From NCBI GenBank assembly GCA_017621055.1, contig JAGATX010000023.1, forward strand, positions 1-64,000: DNA of 64,000 nt, read 5' to 3'. How positions within the stretch are numbered: position 1 is the stretch's first letter; each line of letters begins with the position of its first letter. Position numbers and translations under genes: made by a program. The stretch is from Muribaculaceae bacterium (GTDB taxonomy: Bacteria > Bacteroidota > Bacteroidia > Bacteroidales > Muribaculaceae). Of the stretch, positions 16,253-27,315 are shown one piece after another. The notes beneath the pieces were generated by a model. That model saw nothing but the letters and a program-made list of their open reading frames with translations. It was not told where the DNA came from and did not search any database.

Positions 16253-16851
16253 CGACAAAAAGCATGCCCTACGGCGAGTGGAAAGATAACGAATATATCG
16301 AGAAACTCGTTCAGGAACTTCGTGACAGCGGCACCAACGTAGTGGTTGGCTCGCTGGACAAACTCATAAACTGGGGCCGCTCCAACAGCGTATGGCCGCT
16401 TACATTCGCCACCAGCTGCTGCGGCATAGAATTCGTGTCGCTGGGCGCCGCCCGTTTCGATATGGCGCGATTCGGCTGGGAGGTAGCCCGTTCAAGCCCC
16501 CGTCAGGCCGACTTCATGATGGTCGCAGGTACTATCGTACACCGCATGGTGCCTGTTTTCCGGCGTCTCTATGATCAGCTCGCCGAGCCCAAGTACGTCA
16601 TCGCCTGCGGTTCGTGCGCTATCTCGGGCGGACCCTTCCGCAAGAGCTACCATGTGGCCAAAGGTATCGAGGACATAGTGCCCGTCGATGTTTTTGTGCC
16701 CGGTTGCCCGCCGCGTCCCGAGGCTATGATCTACGGCATCATGCAGCTGTCGCGCAAAATGAAAGTGGAACGCTTCTTCGGCGGGGTGAACCGCCAGGAA
16801 AAACTCAAGGACTTCCTTGCCGCCCATCCCGTGGAAGGCGTGGAAGACTGA
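16243..16851 (+). CDS. nuoB: NADH-quinone oxidoreductase subunit B
   Basis: A 202-residue subunit holding the terminal iron-sulfur cluster N2 that reduces quinone. The ligands Cys59-Cys60 (TSCCGIEF), Cys125 (CGSCAISGG) and Cys155 (PGCPPRP) are all present. ATG 16243 inside the end of nuoA is the right start: upstream frame extension shows no homology, and the protein then matches normal NuoB length. Coupled to nuoA by overlap. Confidence 0.96.
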   Translation: MEVTTKSMPYGEWKDNEYIEKLVQELRDSGTNVVVGSLDKLINWGRSNSVWPLTFATSCCGIEFVSLGAARFDMARFGWEVARSSPRQADFMMVAGTIVHRMVPVFRRLYDQLAEPKYVIACGSCAISGGPFRKSYHVAKGIEDIVPVDVFVPGCPPRPEAMIYGIMQLSRKMKVERFFGGVNRQEKLKDFLAAHPVEGVED

Positions 16852-16896
16852 TTTTATCCCCTTAATCAACCACCGGTATCTACCCCATCCGAAAGT

Positions 16897-18528
16897 ATGG
16901 CTAACATAACAGAACGAATCAAGACCCTGTGCCCTTCGGCAACCGTCGAAGGCTACAACATACCCGTCGTTACCGTTGACGATGACCACTGGCACGCGCT
17001 GGCCAAGGCTCTGCACGACGATCCCGAGCTGGCTTATACCTATCTGGTGACCATCGTCGGCATGGACTGGACCGACAGCCTCGGCGCCATATATTATATG
17101 ATGAACACCGACGCCGACCGCATACTCGGCGTGAAGGTTCTCGCCAAAGGCACCCGCGAACAGCCCCTGATAACCTCCGCCGCCGATATATGGAAAGTGG
17201 CCACGCTCTACGAGCGCGAAGTCTACGATTTCTACGGCATCATATTCCTCAACAACCCCGATATGCGGCGTCTGTTCCTCAATATCGACTGGGTAGGTTA
17301 TCCGCTGCGCAAAGACTATGACGCCAACCCCGACATCAACCCTGTGAGCATCGAAAGCGAGCGGCAGAGCGACTTCACCAAGGTATACAGCCGCTCGGCC
17401 GACGGCACGGTGAACTGCACCGAGGAACGTATATTCCAGCCCGAAGATTTTGTGGTGAATATAGGGCCGCAGCACCCCGCCACCCATGGCGTGCTGCGTT
17501 TCCGCACGTGCGTCGACGGCGAAACCGTCAAGAAAATCGACGTTTACATGGGATATATCCACCGCGGCATTGAAAAACTCTGCGAGACCCTGACCTATCC
17601 GCAGACCCTCCATTTCATGGACCGTATGGATTATTTCTCGGCCCACAACTACCACCATGCCCTGTGCATGCTCTATGAGAAGGCTGCCGGTATAGAAATC
17701 AGCCGCCGCGCGCAGGTCATACGTGTGATGATGGACGAGCTCTCGCGCATAGCCTCGCACTGCCTCTTCATCGGCACATACTGCATGGACTTAGGTGCCA
17801 CCACCATGCTGTTCTACACCTTGCGAGTGCGCGAGCAGATTCTCGACATTATGGAAAAGACCTGCGGCGCCCGCATGACATTCAACTACGACTGCATAGG
17901 CGGCGTCATGGCCGACCTCGACGAAAACTTTGTCGCCGACGTCAAGGCACTCCTCGAAACCATACCCGCAAACATCAAGGAATACAACACCCTCTTCACC
18001 GGCAACGTTATCGCCAAAAACCGTCTCACCGACGTGGGCGTCCTCAGCCGCGAGGATGCCATAGCCTACGGCGTGACCGGTCCGTCGGGCCGAGCCTCCG
18101 GCTGGGCATGCGACATGCGCAAGCTCCAGCCCTACAGCATATACCCCGAACTCGACTTCGAAGAGATCGTTGCCACCGAGGGCGACTCCATGGCGCGTTT
18201 CCAGTGCCGCGTGCGCGAGATCGAGGAGTCCGCCAAGATTTTGTGGCAGCTGGTGGACAACATTCCCGAGGGCGAGTACTGCGTAAAGGTCCCCAAAGTG
18301 CTCAAGCTCCCCGCAGGCTCCTGGTTCCAGGTTACCGAGGGCTGCCGCGGCGCTTTCGGCCTCTATCTCGAGAGCGACGGTACCACAAAACCCTACCGCC
18401 TCAAGATAGCGCCCCCGTGCCTGCCACAGGCCGGCGTGGTGGACCACATCACCCGCGGCTTCAAGATCGCCGACCTGATAACCATCGGCGGTTCGCTCGA
18501 TTATATCGTGCCCGACATGGACCGCTGA
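16897..18528 (+). CDS. nuoCD: Fused NADH-quinone oxidoreductase subunits C and D
   Basis: A single 543-residue chain. The first about 175 residues are NuoC-like (KVATLYEREVYDFYGIIF, then GYPLRKDYD), and the rest is NuoD, the 49-kDa subunit derived from [NiFe] hydrogenase large subunits (NIGPQHPATHGVLRF near 187-201). NuoD forms the quinone cavity together with NuoB. The NuoD Cys ligands of hydrogenases are absent, as is normal in complex I. The fusion is known in other bacteria and enforces 1:1 stoichiometry. Confidence 0.95.
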   Translation: MANITERIKTLCPSATVEGYNIPVVTVDDDHWHALAKALHDDPELAYTYLVTIVGMDWTDSLGAIYYMMNTDADRILGVKVLAKGTREQPLITSAADIWKVATLYEREVYDFYGIIFLNNPDMRRLFLNIDWVGYPLRKDYDANPDINPVSIESERQSDFTKVYSRSADGTVNCTEERIFQPEDFVVNIGPQHPATHGVLRFRTCVDGETVKKIDVYMGYIHRGIEKLCETLTYPQTLHFMDRMDYFSAHNYHHALCMLYEKAAGIEISRRAQVIRVMMDELSRIASHCLFIGTYCMDLGATTMLFYTLRVREQILDIMEKTCGARMTFNYDCIGGVMADLDENFVADVKALLETIPANIKEYNTLFTGNVIAKNRLTDVGVLSREDAIAYGVTGPSGRASGWACDMRKLQPYSIYPELDFEEIVATEGDSMARFQCRVREIEESAKILWQLVDNIPEGEYCVKVPKVLKLPAGSWFQVTEGCRGAFGLYLESDGTTKPYRLKIAPPCLPQAGVVDHITRGFKIADLITIGGSLDYIVPDMDR

Positions 18529-18577
18529 AAACCTTCAAATACCAATAAGCAACACAGTAGAATATCAATAAGGCATT

Positions 18578-19660
18578 ATGCAAGCTCTTTTTCTCGATAC
18601 CACCGGAGTGCACACTCTCCTGACCGAGACCCTCAATCTCCAGCCCTGGCTGGCTGTAACTATCGAGTGTCTGCTCGTGGGTGTGGGCCTTCTGCTGGTC
18701 TACTCCGTGCTCGCGCTCATTTACATATATTACGAACGTAAAATCTGCGCCGCCTTCCAGTGCCGTCTCGGCCCCAACCGCGTAGGACCCTGGGGTCTGC
18801 TTCAGAGTATTGCGGACATGTTCAAGATGCTCATAAAAGAGATTATCCATCTTCAGCATATAGACCGCTTCCTCTTCGCCCTGGCTCCTTATCTGGTGAT
18901 CATAGCTTCGATGCTCGCCTTTGCCGTTCTGCCATGGGGCGACGGCCTGCAGATTATCGATTTCAATATAGGCATCTTCTTCCTGATTGCCGTTTCGAGC
19001 ATAGGCGTGCTCGGCATACTGCTGGCCGGCTGGTCGTCCAACAACAAGTTCACACTCATAGGCTCGCTGCGTTCAGGCGCCCAGATGGTGAGCTACGAGC
19101 TGTCGATAGGTCTCACCGTCCTCACCATGGTATGTCTCGCCGGCTCGATGTCCGTTTCGGATATCTGTGCCGAGCAGTCCGACCTGTGGTTCATCTTCAA
19201 AGGCCACGTTCCGGCGCTGATAGCTTTTGTAATATATATGATAGCAGGTACCGCCGAGACTAACCGCGGCCCGTTCGACCTCCCCGAAGCTGAAAGTGAG
19301 CTTACCGCCGGCTACCACACCGAATATTCCGGTATCCACTTCGGTTTCTTCTATCTGGCCGAGTACCTCAATCTTTTCGTTGTGTCGGGTGTGGCGTCGC
19401 TGCTCTTCCTGGGTGGCTGGCAGCCCCTGCACTTCCCCGGATGGGATACATTCAATGGCATCATGGACTATTGTCCCGGCACCGTATGGTTCCTCGCCAA
19501 GTGCTTCGCACTGTCGTTCGTGATAATATGGTTCAAATGGACGTATCCTCGCCTGCGTATCGACCAGCTGCTGTCGCTCGAATGGAAGTATCTGCTGCCG
19601 ATCAACCTTTTCAACCTCGTACTGATGGTTATCGTCATCGTGTACGGCCTTCATTTCTAA
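18578..19660 (+). CDS. nuoH: NADH-quinone oxidoreductase subunit H
   Basis: A 360-residue membrane subunit with eight or more helices that makes the quinone entry channel and the start of the central hydrophilic axis. The signatures [26 protein letters not shown] and [20 protein letters not shown], with the acidic cluster of the E-channel, are complete (no field shows the whole run). In most genomes nuoI follows directly; here atpD follows after 36 bases and nuoI lies 7 kb further on. Confidence 0.95.
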   Translation: MQALFLDTTGVHTLLTETLNLQPWLAVTIECLLVGVGLLLVYSVLALIYIYYERKICAAFQCRLGPNRVGPWGLLQSIADMFKMLIKEIIHLQHIDRFLFALAPYLVIIASMLAFAVLPWGDGLQIIDFNIGIFFLIAVSSIGVLGILLAGWSSNNKFTLIGSLRSGAQMVSYELSIGLTVLTMVCLAGSMSVSDICAEQSDLWFIFKGHVPALIAFVIYMIAGTAETNRGPFDLPEAESELTAGYHTEYSGIHFGFFYLAEYLNLFVVSGVASLLFLGGWQPLHFPGWDTFNGIMDYCPGTVWFLAKCFALSFVIIWFKWTYPRLRIDQLLSLEWKYLLPINLFNLVLMVIVIVYGLHF

Positions 19661-19690
19661 TACGCAAAAACATCTCCTATAAATATCTGA

Positions 19691-21199
<1,509 letters not shown>

Positions 21200-21248
21200 T
21201 AAGCATCGGATATCAATAAGTTATTAACAACAAGCAGCGAAAATAACA

Positions 21249-21485
21249 ATGACCCTCAGAATAATATCGGCGCAACAGATAGTATATGACGGCGAGGTGA
21301 CAGCCGTGACACTCCCCGGCACCATGGGCGAGTTCACCGTGCTGCGCAACCACGCAGCCCTGCTGGCCACCCTCACCGCCGGCAAGGTGCGATACACCGA
21401 AGCCGACGGCAAGGAAGACCACGCCGACATTACCGGCGGCATTGCCGATGTGGACAACAATGTTATTTCCGTCTGTGTTTACTGA
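21249..21485 (+). CDS. atpC: F1Fo ATP synthase subunit epsilon (short form)
   Basis: Only 78 residues, matching the N-terminal beta-sandwich of epsilon (PGTMGEFTVLRNHAALLATL). The C-terminal helical hairpin that inhibits ATP hydrolysis in many bacteria is missing, as far as I recall a common state in Bacteroidetes. The subunit links gamma to the c-ring. Control of reverse ATPase activity by epsilon extension is therefore unlikely here. Confidence 0.88.
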   Translation: MTLRIISAQQIVYDGEVTAVTLPGTMGEFTVLRNHAALLATLTAGKVRYTEADGKEDHADITGGIADVDNNVISVCVY

Positions 21486-21494
21486 TTTTATCCG

Positions 21495-22673
21495 ATGACA
21501 GGCTTGTTTAGATTATTGACCACGCTCCTGACAGCCGCCATGGTGTTCGTCACGGCCAACGCCGCGCCGGCGGCAGCGCCGGACGCAACAGCCGACCCGG
21601 TGGAGGAAGAGGCCACGAAAGTGGACCCCAAGGAGATCATCTTCGAGCATCTCGGCGACGGTTACGGTTGGGAAGTTCCTTTCGACCATCATCACCGCAT
21701 TCCTCTGCCGGTGATAGTATGGGGCCACGACGGGTTGCACTGCTTCTCGTCGGCACACCTCGATCACGGTGCGACCTATACCGACGGGAACAGCACATTT
21801 GTCATCGCCGGCGTGGACTCGCCCCATAAAGGCAAGGTCGTTGAGATTGTCGACGGACGCGAAGAACGTCCCTTCGACATTTCAATTACCAAAAACGTGG
21901 CAGCGCTGTTCATCTGCATACTCATCGTCGGCGGTGTTATGCTCTGGCTGGCGTCTTATTACCGTCGGCGTCATCTGCGGGCACCCCGCAAGGGTCTCGG
22001 CGCCGTCGAGGCTTGCGTCACCTTTGTCTACGACGGCGTGATACGGCCTACCCTCGGCCCCGAGAGCAAGCGCTTCGCGCCATATCTCCTCACTGTGTTC
22101 TTCTTCATCCTGGTGATGAACCTCATGGGCCTGATAGTCATCTTTCCGGGCGGTGCAAACCTCACCGGCAACATCGCCGTGACGCTCGTGCTGTCGGTGT
22201 GCACTTTCCTGGTAACCAACCTCTTTGCCAATAAACATTATTGGAAGGAAATCTTCTGGCCCGATGTGCCCATTTGGCTCAAATTCCCCATCCCCATCAT
22301 GCAGGTCATCGAGGTGTTCGGCATCTTCACCAAGCCGGCGGCACTGACAGTGCGTCTTTTCGCCAACATGATGGGTGGCCATATGATAGTGATAACCCTC
22401 ACTTTGCTGATATTCATCTTCACGGCCGTGAGCCCGGCAGCGGGTGGCGCCTCGACGGTGGTATCGCTGGCATTCTCCATCTTCATGCTCCTTATCGACG
22501 TGCTGGTGAGCTTCATCCAGGCTTATGTGTTCACCATGCTCAGCACCCTGTTCATTGCCCTGGCACAAGAGAAGGAACACGGCAAGGAAGCTCATCAGGT
22601 GCAGGCCGACCTTAAGGAAGAACTCGCCGCAGGTCCCCTGACTGCGGAAACTAAAGTCATAGATAACAAATAA
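21495..22673 (+). CDS. atpB: F1Fo ATP synthase subunit a with long N-terminal extension
   Basis: A 392-residue subunit a, longer than the usual about 270. A hydrophobic signal-like start (residues 1-23) and an about 110-residue hydrophilic region with FDHHHRIP precede the six-helix core. The essential stator Arg is Arg287 in ALTVRLFANMMGGH. The core forms the two proton half-channels against the c-ring. The extension is expected on the periplasmic side; long AtpB N-termini occur in Bacteroidetes, with unknown role. It lies 9 bases after atpC, and no atpI-like gene intervenes. Confidence 0.93.
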   Translation: MTGLFRLLTTLLTAAMVFVTANAAPAAAPDATADPVEEEATKVDPKEIIFEHLGDGYGWEVPFDHHHRIPLPVIVWGHDGLHCFSSAHLDHGATYTDGNSTFVIAGVDSPHKGKVVEIVDGREERPFDISITKNVAALFICILIVGGVMLWLASYYRRRHLRAPRKGLGAVEACVTFVYDGVIRPTLGPESKRFAPYLLTVFFFILVMNLMGLIVIFPGGANLTGNIAVTLVLSVCTFLVTNLFANKHYWKEIFWPDVPIWLKFPIPIMQVIEVFGIFTKPAALTVRLFANMMGGHMIVITLTLLIFIFTAVSPAAGGASTVVSLAFSIFMLLIDVLVSFIQAYVFTMLSTLFIALAQEKEHGKEAHQVQADLKEELAAGPLTAETKVIDNK

Positions 22674-22710
22674 ACAAAATAACAAAACAACACCCTTAAA
22701 ACTTAAAATT

Positions 22711-22953
22711 ATGTTCGGACTCTTAGCAGAAGTAGCTCCCGTACTGGGACTCGGCGCCAGCCTCGGCGCAGCAGTGGCAGCAATAGGCGCCGGCATCGGC
22801 ATTGGTAAAATCGGCAGCTCCGCAATGGAAGCTATAGCCCGTCAGCCCGAGGCCGCCGGCGACATCCGAAGCAACATGATCGTTATCGCCGCCCTCGTAG
22901 AAGGTGTGGCTCTCTTCGCCGTCATCGTCTGCGTTCTCGCTCTTTTCGTTTAA
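22711..22953 (+). CDS. atpE: F1Fo ATP synthase subunit c
   Basis: An 80-residue hairpin of two membrane helices joined by the polar loop ARQPE. Glu64 in ALVEGVALFAV is the ion-carrying carboxylate. The Ser/Thr residues that follow this Glu in sodium-type rings are replaced by Gly-Val-Ala, so proton use is the likelier reading. The glycine-rich GAGIGIGKIG helix gives tight ring packing. Confidence 0.95.
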   Translation: MFGLLAEVAPVLGLGASLGAAVAAIGAGIGIGKIGSSAMEAIARQPEAAGDIRSNMIVIAALVEGVALFAVIVCVLALFV

Positions 22954-22971
22954 TCGACAAATTCCTTACGG

Positions 22972-23469
22972 ATGGAACTTTTCACCCCTGATTTCGGCCT
23001 TATCTTCTGGATGTTCATCGCCTTCGGCATCCTTTTCCTCGTACTGTGGAAATTTGCCTGGCCGATGATCCTCAAGACTGTAGATGCACGCGCCGACCTC
23101 ATCGACAAGGGTGTGGAGTATGCACAGGACGCCAAAGAACAGCTCGACAACGCCCGCCGGCAGGCCGAAGAATACCTCAACGAGGCACGCCGTCAGCAGG
23201 CCGATATGCTGCGCGACGCCGACAAGATGAAAACACAGATCATCGAGCAGGCTCGCTCCGCCGCCAAGGAGGAGGCAGCCAAGGTGATGGACAACGCCAA
23301 GCTCCAGATCCGGCAGCAGCAGAAAGAAGCCGAGCAGCAGTTCCGCGACCGTGTCAGCGAGTTCGCCGTGGCTATAGCCGGCAAAATAGTAGGTCAGCAA
23401 ATCAAGGAGGACGATGCGCAGAACCGCCTCGTCGACCAGCTCATTGACCGAATGGAAAAAACCAACTGA
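22972..23469 (+). CDS. atpF: F1Fo ATP synthase subunit b
   Basis: The 165-residue peripheral-stalk protein. One N-terminal membrane helix (about residues 7-27, LIFWMFIAFGILFLVLWKFA) is followed by a long charged coiled coil rich in Ala, Gln and Glu. It holds F1 against rotation together with delta. It sits 18 bases after atpE and 5 bases before atpH. Confidence 0.94.
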   Translation: MELFTPDFGLIFWMFIAFGILFLVLWKFAWPMILKTVDARADLIDKGVEYAQDAKEQLDNARRQAEEYLNEARRQQADMLRDADKMKTQIIEQARSAAKEEAAKVMDNAKLQIRQQQKEAEQQFRDRVSEFAVAIAGKIVGQQIKEDDAQNRLVDQLIDRMEKTN

Positions 23470-23474
23470 CCGAT

Positions 23475-24044
23475 ATGGACAACGGACTGATACCGCGACG
23501 ATACGCCAAGGCGCTCTATGAAGTGGCCGCCGAACGGCACTGCGATGCCGCACTCTACACCATGATGGAACGTGTGGTGGCCGCTTATGCCGCCGAACCT
23601 CTGATGCAGTCTACCATGGCCAATCCCTTTGTGGCAGCTTCCGACAAGACATCGCTTCTTTGCGAAGCTGCCGGCAAAGCCGACGCCGCAGCCGAGACCC
23701 TGTATGATGAGTTTACGGCCCTGCTCAGACGCAACGAGCGACTGGACCTCGCCGGCGACGCCGCGCGAGCTTATATCGACCTCTACCGCCAGCGTAACAA
23801 CATCTTCAAAGTTACTGTGACGTCTGCGGCACCCATGGCCGAGGCAACACGTGCACGCATAGAAGGCATCATCCGCGCACAGGCCGGCAAGGATGCCACC
23901 GTGGTGTGCGATTACCGTATCGACCCGGCCCTGATCGGCGGTTTTACGGTCGATATGGGTTCGCAGCGTCTCGACGCATCGGTGCGCAAGCAGTTGAGCG
24001 ACCTGCAGATGTCGCTCACCGGCAAGACGGCGGTACGTCCGTAG
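23475..24044 (+). CDS. atpH: F1Fo ATP synthase subunit delta
   Basis: A 189-residue OSCP/delta subunit. The N-terminal helical domain opens with GLIPRRYAKALYEVA, and the C-terminal part has the conserved PALIGGFTVDMGSQRLDASV stretch. It connects the top of F1 to the b stalk. The order b-delta-alpha-gamma is the usual one. Confidence 0.93.
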   Translation: MDNGLIPRRYAKALYEVAAERHCDAALYTMMERVVAAYAAEPLMQSTMANPFVAASDKTSLLCEAAGKADAAAETLYDEFTALLRRNERLDLAGDAARAYIDLYRQRNNIFKVTVTSAAPMAEATRARIEGIIRAQAGKDATVVCDYRIDPALIGGFTVDMGSQRLDASVRKQLSDLQMSLTGKTAVRP

Positions 24045-24100
24045 CTTCCACTCTCTCTTTCACCTTCAAATCAAAGTAAAATCAAGCAATCCGGCAAACA

Positions 24101-25672
24101 ATGATAAATCCCAGCGAGATTTCACAAATACTTAAGCAGCAGCTCGAGAACGTCAACGCCAAGGTGTCGTTCGAGGAAGTGGGCACCGTGCTCAACGTCG
24201 GCGACGGCGTGGCTCACGTCTACGGCCTCGACAATGTCGGCGCAAACGAGCTCGTGGAGTTCGAAAATGGCGTCAAGGGCGTGGCTCTCAACCTCGAGGA
24301 GAGCAATGTGGGCGTCATCCTGCTCAACGACATCGAAACGGTGACCGAAAACATGTCGGTACGCCGAACCGGCGAAATTGCTTCTATTCCCGTTGGCGAA
24401 GGTTTGCTGGGCCGTGTGATAAATATCCTCGGCGAACCCATCGACGGCCGCGGACCCATCGACGGCAAGCTCATACGTCTGCCCCTGGAGCGCAAGGCCC
24501 CCGGCGTTATCTACCGTCAGCCCGTGAAGCAGCCTTTGCAGACCGGCCTCAAGGCCATCGACTCCATGGTGCCCATAGGCCGCGGCCAGCGCGAGCTCAT
24601 CATCGGCGACCGCCAGATAGGTAAGACGGCTATCGCCATCGACACCATCATAAACCAGCGCAAGAACTACGAGGACGGAAAGCCTGTATACTGCATTTAT
24701 GTGGCTATAGGTCAGAAAGCCTCGTCGGTGGCTGCTATTGTCGACACCCTGCGCACCCACGGCGCCCTCGACTATACCGTGGTGGTAGCCGCAACGGCCT
24801 CCGAGTCGGCAGCCATGCGTTACTTCGCTCCCTTTGCAGGCGTGGCCATCGGCGAATTTTTCCGCGATACCGGCCGCGATGCCCTCATTGTCTACGATGA
24901 TCTTTCCAAGCAGGCTGTGGCATACCGTGAAGTGTCGCTGATCCTCAAACGTCCCTCGGGTCGCGAGGCTTATCCCGGCGATATCTTCTATCTCCATTCG
25001 CGTCTGCTCGAACGCGCCGCCAAGATTATCGACAATCAGGAGGTGGCTTCCCAGATGAACGACCTCCCAGAAGAACTCAAACCCATAATGAAGGCCGGCG
25101 GCTCTCTCACAGCCCTGCCTATCATCGAAACGCAGGCCGGCGACGTCTCGGCTTACATACCTACCAACGTAATTTCCATTACGGACGGTCAGATCTTCCT
25201 CGAAACAGCGCTCTTCAACCGCGGCATACGTCCTGCCATCAACGTGGGCATATCGGTGTCGCGCGTAGGCGGCAGCGCTCAGGTGAAAGCCATGAAAAAG
25301 GTGGCCGGCACACTGAAAATCGACCAGGCGCAGTTCCGCGAGCTGGAATCGTTCACCAAATTCGGCGGCGATATCGACCCGGTGACCGCACGCGTCATCG
25401 ACAAGGGCCGCAAGAACGAGCGTCTGCTCATTCAGCCCCAGTATCATCCCATGCCCGTCGAAAAGGAAATTGCCATCATCTTCTGTGGCGTAAACGGTCT
25501 GCTTGAGCGCGTTCCCCTCGATCAGGTGTCCGAATTCGAGAAGCAGTTCCTGCAGTATCTCGAAGCCAAACACACCGACGATGTGCTGGCACCCCTGAGC
25601 AAAGGCCAGATGACCGACGAGGTACAGCGTATGCTCACCGACGCCGCACGCGACGTGGCCGCACGCTTCTAA
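24101..25672 (+). CDS. atpA: F1Fo ATP synthase subunit alpha
   Basis: The 523-residue non-catalytic nucleotide-binding F1 subunit. Walker A is GDRQIGKT (169-176), and the alpha-specific segment [14 protein letters not shown] follows near 387-400 and contains the arginine finger region. Length and N-terminal beta-barrel are normal. Confidence 0.97.
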   Translation: MINPSEISQILKQQLENVNAKVSFEEVGTVLNVGDGVAHVYGLDNVGANELVEFENGVKGVALNLEESNVGVILLNDIETVTENMSVRRTGEIASIPVGEGLLGRVINILGEPIDGRGPIDGKLIRLPLERKAPGVIYRQPVKQPLQTGLKAIDSMVPIGRGQRELIIGDRQIGKTAIAIDTIINQRKNYEDGKPVYCIYVAIGQKASSVAAIVDTLRTHGALDYTVVVAATASESAAMRYFAPFAGVAIGEFFRDTGRDALIVYDDLSKQAVAYREVSLILKRPSGREAYPGDIFYLHSRLLERAAKIIDNQEVASQMNDLPEELKPIMKAGGSLTALPIIETQAGDVSAYIPTNVISITDGQIFLETALFNRGIRPAINVGISVSRVGGSAQVKAMKKVAGTLKIDQAQFRELESFTKFGGDIDPVTARVIDKGRKNERLLIQPQYHPMPVEKEIAIIFCGVNGLLERVPLDQVSEFEKQFLQYLEAKHTDDVLAPLSKGQMTDEVQRMLTDAARDVAARF

Positions 25673-25704
25673 TCATTACGAAAACAGAATCGAGACAACG
25701 ATAA

Positions 25705-26598
25705 ATGTCAACACTACGCGAACTTAAAGGACGAATAGGCTCGGTGGCCTCTACCGAGAAAATCACCGGGGCCATGAAGATGATATCGTCGGCCAAGATG
25801 CACAAGGCCGAAGGTATTGTCCGCCGTCTTTCGCCGTACCGCGACTGCATCAACACCATCATAGCGTCGCTGCTCAGCTCGGAGGCTCCCGTATCGTCGC
25901 CTCTGATGCTGGCGCGCGAGAAGGTGCGCACCGCCACCGTGGTGGTGTTCGGCAGCGACGACGGCCTCTGCGGAGCATACAACGTGAATATCTTCAAGGG
26001 CATGCTCGACACACTGGCACGCCTGCGCGCCGACTATGGCTCCGACATAGCGATAAATGTGCTTACTGTCGGCAAAAAAATGGCCAAAGCGGCACGTCGT
26101 ATCGCCGAAGACGACAAGAGCCTGACCATAAGTTCGCCGCAGGACATAGACTCGCGCAGCGAAGGCGACGATGTCAAGGCTTTTGCCCGCACGCTCACCG
26201 ATAGTTTCATCGCCGGACACACCGACCGTGTGGAACTGGTGTACATGCATTATTTTTCGGCAGGACGCCAGCGCCTCACAACCGACGGCTACCTCCCCAT
26301 CGCTCCCGACAGCCTCGATGCCGACGCAAAGCACGCCAAAGGCCATCCGTGCATTTTCGAGCCGGATGCCGCCACCATCTTCGCCACTGTGCTCCCAATG
26401 TATCTGCTGTCGCAACTTCAGGAAGCTTTCGCGCAGAACAGGGCATCGGAACAGGCCGCGCGCGTAATGGCCATGCAGAGCGCCAACGACAACGCCCACA
26501 AACTCCTCGACCAACTTCAACTCGAATACAACAAACTGCGCCAGCAGAGCATCACCACCGAACTTCTCGACATTGTCGGAGGGCAGGCGAGAGATTGA
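25705..26598 (+). CDS. atpG: F1Fo ATP synthase subunit gamma
   Basis: The 297-residue rotor shaft. The N-terminal helix is STLRELKGRIGSVASTEKIT followed by AMKMISSAKM, and the C-terminal helix ends with LEYNKLRQQSITTELLDIVGG; both pair as the coiled coil inside the alpha3beta3 ring. The Rossmann-like middle (VVVFGSDDGLCGAYN) is intact. It is the last atp gene; nuoI starts 43 bases later with no hairpin between. Confidence 0.94.
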   Translation: MSTLRELKGRIGSVASTEKITGAMKMISSAKMHKAEGIVRRLSPYRDCINTIIASLLSSEAPVSSPLMLAREKVRTATVVVFGSDDGLCGAYNVNIFKGMLDTLARLRADYGSDIAINVLTVGKKMAKAARRIAEDDKSLTISSPQDIDSRSEGDDVKAFARTLTDSFIAGHTDRVELVYMHYFSAGRQRLTTDGYLPIAPDSLDADAKHAKGHPCIFEPDAATIFATVLPMYLLSQLQEAFAQNRASEQAARVMAMQSANDNAHKLLDQLQLEYNKLRQQSITTELLDIVGGQARD

Positions 26599-26641
26599 CA
26601 GCCGACGCGTTTTTTATGAAATATAATCATCAACCGTTAAA

Positions 26642-27289
26642 ATGGGTAGTGTAAAAGAATATTTTTCTTCCTTAGGCTCCGGAATAGCAAGCCTCGTCAA
26701 GGGACTGGCTGTCACGGGCCGCGAATTTGTGACCCCGAAGATAACGGAGTGTTATCCGGAGAACCGCAAGGAGCATCATCCTGCCGAGCGTTTCCGCGCA
26801 GAGCTTCATTTCGTGTACGGCGACGACGGACGCCACAAATGCATTGCGTGCGGCTCGTGCGAGCGCGCCTGTCCGAACGGCACCATCACTATCGAGACCA
26901 AAATGGTCACTACGCCGGCCGGAAAGCCCAAAAAGAAGCTCGACAAGTACTTCTACGACTTGGGAAGCTGCACTTTCTGCCAGTTGTGCGTCACCAGTTG
27001 CCCCACCGGCGCCATAGCTTTCGACAACGACTTCGAACAGGCTGTGTTCACCCGCGACAAACTGGTGAAACTCCTCAACAACCGCCCCGAGCCGCCGGAA
27101 CCCGAGCCCACCCCCGAGGAGCTGGCCGCCGCCGAGGCCGAACGTCAGCGTAAGATAGAGGAGGCCAAGGCCAAGGCCGCTGCCGCCAAAGCCGCCAAAG
27201 CCGCCGCCGAAGCCGCCGGAACCCCCAAACCCGCCGAGGCTCCCAAACCCGCCGAAGCCCCCAAAGCTGACGAACAGGCAAAGGAATAA
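26642..27289 (+). CDS. nuoI: NADH-quinone oxidoreductase subunit I with low-complexity tail
   Basis: A 215-residue ferredoxin-like subunit carrying clusters N6a and N6b. The ligands are Cys67, 70, 73 with Cys77 paired across, and Cys110, 113, 116 with Cys120 (CIACGSCERACP and CTFCQLCVTSCP). Residues about 149-215 form an Ala/Pro/Lys/Glu-rich tail including PAEAPKPAEAPK, absent from most NuoI proteins. With no NuoEFG in the operon, these clusters would receive electrons from an unknown partner, perhaps ferredoxin or another dehydrogenase. Confidence 0.93.
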   Translation: MGSVKEYFSSLGSGIASLVKGLAVTGREFVTPKITECYPENRKEHHPAERFRAELHFVYGDDGRHKCIACGSCERACPNGTITIETKMVTTPAGKPKKKLDKYFYDLGSCTFCQLCVTSCPTGAIAFDNDFEQAVFTRDKLVKLLNNRPEPPEPEPTPEELAAAEAERQRKIEEAKAKAAAAKAAKAAAEAAGTPKPAEAPKPAEAPKADEQAKE

Positions 27290-27315
27290 CACCGAAAAAT
27301 AATAAATCAATCAAT

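Noticed and set aside
26599..26641. Separate promoter for the second half of the nuo genes
   Set aside because: The 43-base gap has no TAnnTTTG box or hairpin, so it does not support a new transcription unit.
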